Assembly: GCA_023333565.1 (NCBI GenBank)
Contig: JAJKFH010000801.1
Location: forward strand, 1,116,001 to 1,180,000
DNA length: 64,000 bases
Source: Puffinus mauretanicus
Taxonomy: Eukaryota > Chordata > Aves > Procellariiformes > Procellariidae
Direction: 5' to 3'
Shown in pieces: positions 62,168 to 64,000 of the stretch. Both the position numbers and the translations under genes were made by a program. How positions within the stretch are numbered: the stretch's first letter is position 1; every line of letters starts with the position of its first letter. The notes below the pieces were generated by a model, which was given only the letters and a program-made list of their open reading frames with translations, was not told where the DNA came from and did no database searches.

Positions 62168-64000
62168 AAAAAACCAAGAATGATGGTAATATCCTGGGTT
62201 GACACTGCTTGTCAAAGTAGCGGAGAGTAATATATGCTAAGTAAGATGCCCCTCTTCGGCCTAACAAGTTGAGTAGGCTTTTGAAACTGAGTAGTTGAGT
62301 TGGTAGTAAAGCCTGTCTTAATTCTGCCAGTCTGCACTTGAATAATGGATCCATGTAGTAGACATCTGATTGTTGAGAATCTACTTTATCACCAGACAAG
62401 ATTTAATGATAAAAAAATAAACCAAAAGTGTAGTGAAAAAATAAAGAAGCAAGAGATACAATACCAGAACATGTCCCTAACATGATGCTTAGCAATAGGG
62501 ATTTTCTTTATCTGTTCCAAGTCAGTCAGCTAATTAACTTCTACAACCCATCACACCTGATGTGCCCTGGAGACTTCTTAGATTATACCTATCCTCCTTT
62601 CCTTTTGTTTTTAAAAAACAACCTGCTTTCTTTTTAACATAAGATAGAATGATCTAGCCTTGATCAGTCATCCCTTTACAAGACCTCATTTCTATGTTAC
62701 TTGTGATTTGGCACTGGGACGTCACATTTAATACTATGACAGTATTAAATAATATCTTTCCCCTGTCCTTCCTAAGGTTTCTTAATTAACACTTTTATGG
62801 CATATCTGGATTGGATTATATTCCTGGTTTTAGGCTTTAAGTTGCCTACCCCATTTTAGAGCCTTTTTAAAAAATGGTGATATGAATTTAAAAAATATAT
62901 TGTGAGAAATATTAGCAGCATACAGTAATCTTAAAATTTGTAATATGTAGTTCACCACAGGCTTTTCTCAGGAATATGTGTGTTTATGTATACATGCAGA
63001 TAAAAATTAGTCCTTTAGTGAACGTGTAAGACTAGAAAACCAAAACTGCCTAATCCTTCACTTCCTTTCACTTACACTTTGTTAGGTTTGAAGGGTTTTG
63101 GCCGACTTTCCATTGCAGGAGTCTAGTGCTACACTGTATGCTTGAGACTTATTTTAGGAAATACTAGACTATTTTCTGACACAATACCCAACTTCAAATG
63201 CAGCAGCTGTGTGTCTGTTGCCTTTTGTTGGCTGTATCCGTCATACCAATTGCTATTGGTCGGAAGAGGTACAATTTTAAGGAGATATTCCTGGTTTGGC
63301 TCCCATGTCACTTTAAAACTGATGTGTCTGTCAGATTGGGCCAAAAATCTATGTTCTATAGTCCATCAATGAAAAAAATAAAGGAAACATAAATATATAC
63401 ATCTTAAAAGAATGCCTCCATAAATTTTGGAAGCTGTGCTTAGGGGTAAAAGAAGTCTCCTCATGTTCTCTCTCACCTTCATTTGTCTTCTAGACCCAAA
63501 AAGAACTAATTAGACCTTTCCAGGACATTGACTTCTCTTATACGTACAGATTTCTAGCAGTAATGATAGACTTCAAAAGAATCAGTGAAAATACTTAGAA
63601 GTAGTGATGTGGGGCAGGAAGAAAGCTTGATTCTTGGTGTGTCCATTTTCCAGTCTTGTTCTTTTCTGTGGAAAAATATAAAAAAAAAACCCTCTTTGAT
63701 GTTTTGCGTTGGAAAATTGGTGTGTATTAAACCATTTTAAATGCTGTTAATTGTTTTGCAGAGCATTTTTCTCCAATGTAAACATCAGTGAGAGAGTTAA
63801 CCACATCAGCTGAGAAGTAGTAGTCTGACTGTGAGGCACTTTCCACTCTGGTGCTCAGTGTGGTTGAGGGGCTATAGATACCAGTTCAGAATGAGAAGCT
63901 CATTATGCACTAATCTTACATGTCTCAGGTTACATATTTTTGGGCAAGACAATCAGGAGAATTTGTGGAATTTTTTTTTTTTATTCCCCAGATAATTCAG
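62168..64000. other. AT-rich non-coding DNA to the end of the window
   Basis: No gene can be supported. Apart from the minus frame 62166-62399 discussed with the T run, all frames are short and overlap each other on both strands. Confidence 0.45.

Larger units (their letters stand above)
14507..64000 (+). other. Inferred intron 1 (runs out of the window)
   Basis: This is inferred from the GTAAGT donor at 14507 and from finding no convincing in-phase coding exon with acceptor and donor downstream. The first 750 bases are still CpG island, with long A and G runs (A13 at 15021-15033 and G10 at 15233-15242). Very long first introns with scattered regulatory elements are common for developmental genes in vertebrates. 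The second CpG island at 51 kb and the Ty3/Gypsy relic would lie inside this intron. It is equally possible that the transcript ends or that small non-coding exons exist that I cannot see. Confidence 0.35.

Noticed and set aside
1..64000. CRISPR arrays, tRNA or rRNA genes, prokaryotic operons, integrated DNA-virus genomes
   Set aside because: No spaced direct-repeat array, no cloverleaf-type sequence and no bacterial gene organisation was seen. The only regular array is the 38-bp minisatellite, which has no spacers.

Overview
The window is nuclear DNA of an amniote, almost certainly a bird. The main evidence is three CR1 LINE 3'-ends of avian type (9135-9655, 11627-11765 and 32044-32280), sparse interspersed repeats otherwise, AT-rich non-coding DNA and sharp CpG islands. 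There are no operons, no prokaryotic genes, no tRNA or rRNA genes and no CRISPR array. Most open frames longer than 60 codons are chance frames, frames inside CpG islands, or frames inside repeats.

Layout. 1-13.2 kb is gene-poor AT-rich DNA with two CR1 copies and traces of ancient MIR-like SINEs. 13.24-15.26 kb is a strong CpG island. It holds a well-supported first coding exon on the + strand: ATG at 14456, 17 codons, an in-frame stop upstream at 14387, and a GTAAGT donor exactly at 14507. I do not recognise the gene from this short N-terminus. If the model is right, the intron that begins at 14507 may run to the end of the window (over 49 kb), because I found no convincing second coding exon. 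51.09-51.93 kb is a second CpG island, perhaps an alternative promoter of the same locus or the start of another transcript; its strand is not clear.

Repeats and relics. A degenerate Ty3/Gypsy-type LTR retrotransposon lies on the - strand at about 54.28-55.76 kb. Short gag, protease and integrase motifs can be read in the right order, but reverse transcriptase and RNase H are missing and the frames are broken. It explains part of a strong T-over-A bias at about 54.0-56.6 kb. Other repeats are a CpG-rich 38-bp minisatellite (31.44-31.68 kb), a dispersed family of imperfect palindromes (21.8, 23.1, 32.8 and 49.9 kb), several MIR/CORE-SINE-like fragments, and short tandem duplications. An unidentified minus-strand open frame at 18.54-19.06 kb may be a relic of a mobile element.

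I found no clearly new biological system. The items most worth a second look are the Ty3/Gypsy relic, the identity of the gene starting at 14456, the second CpG island, the palindrome family, and the 18.5 kb open frame. All identifications come from reading the sequence and recalling family consensus patterns; no database search was possible.
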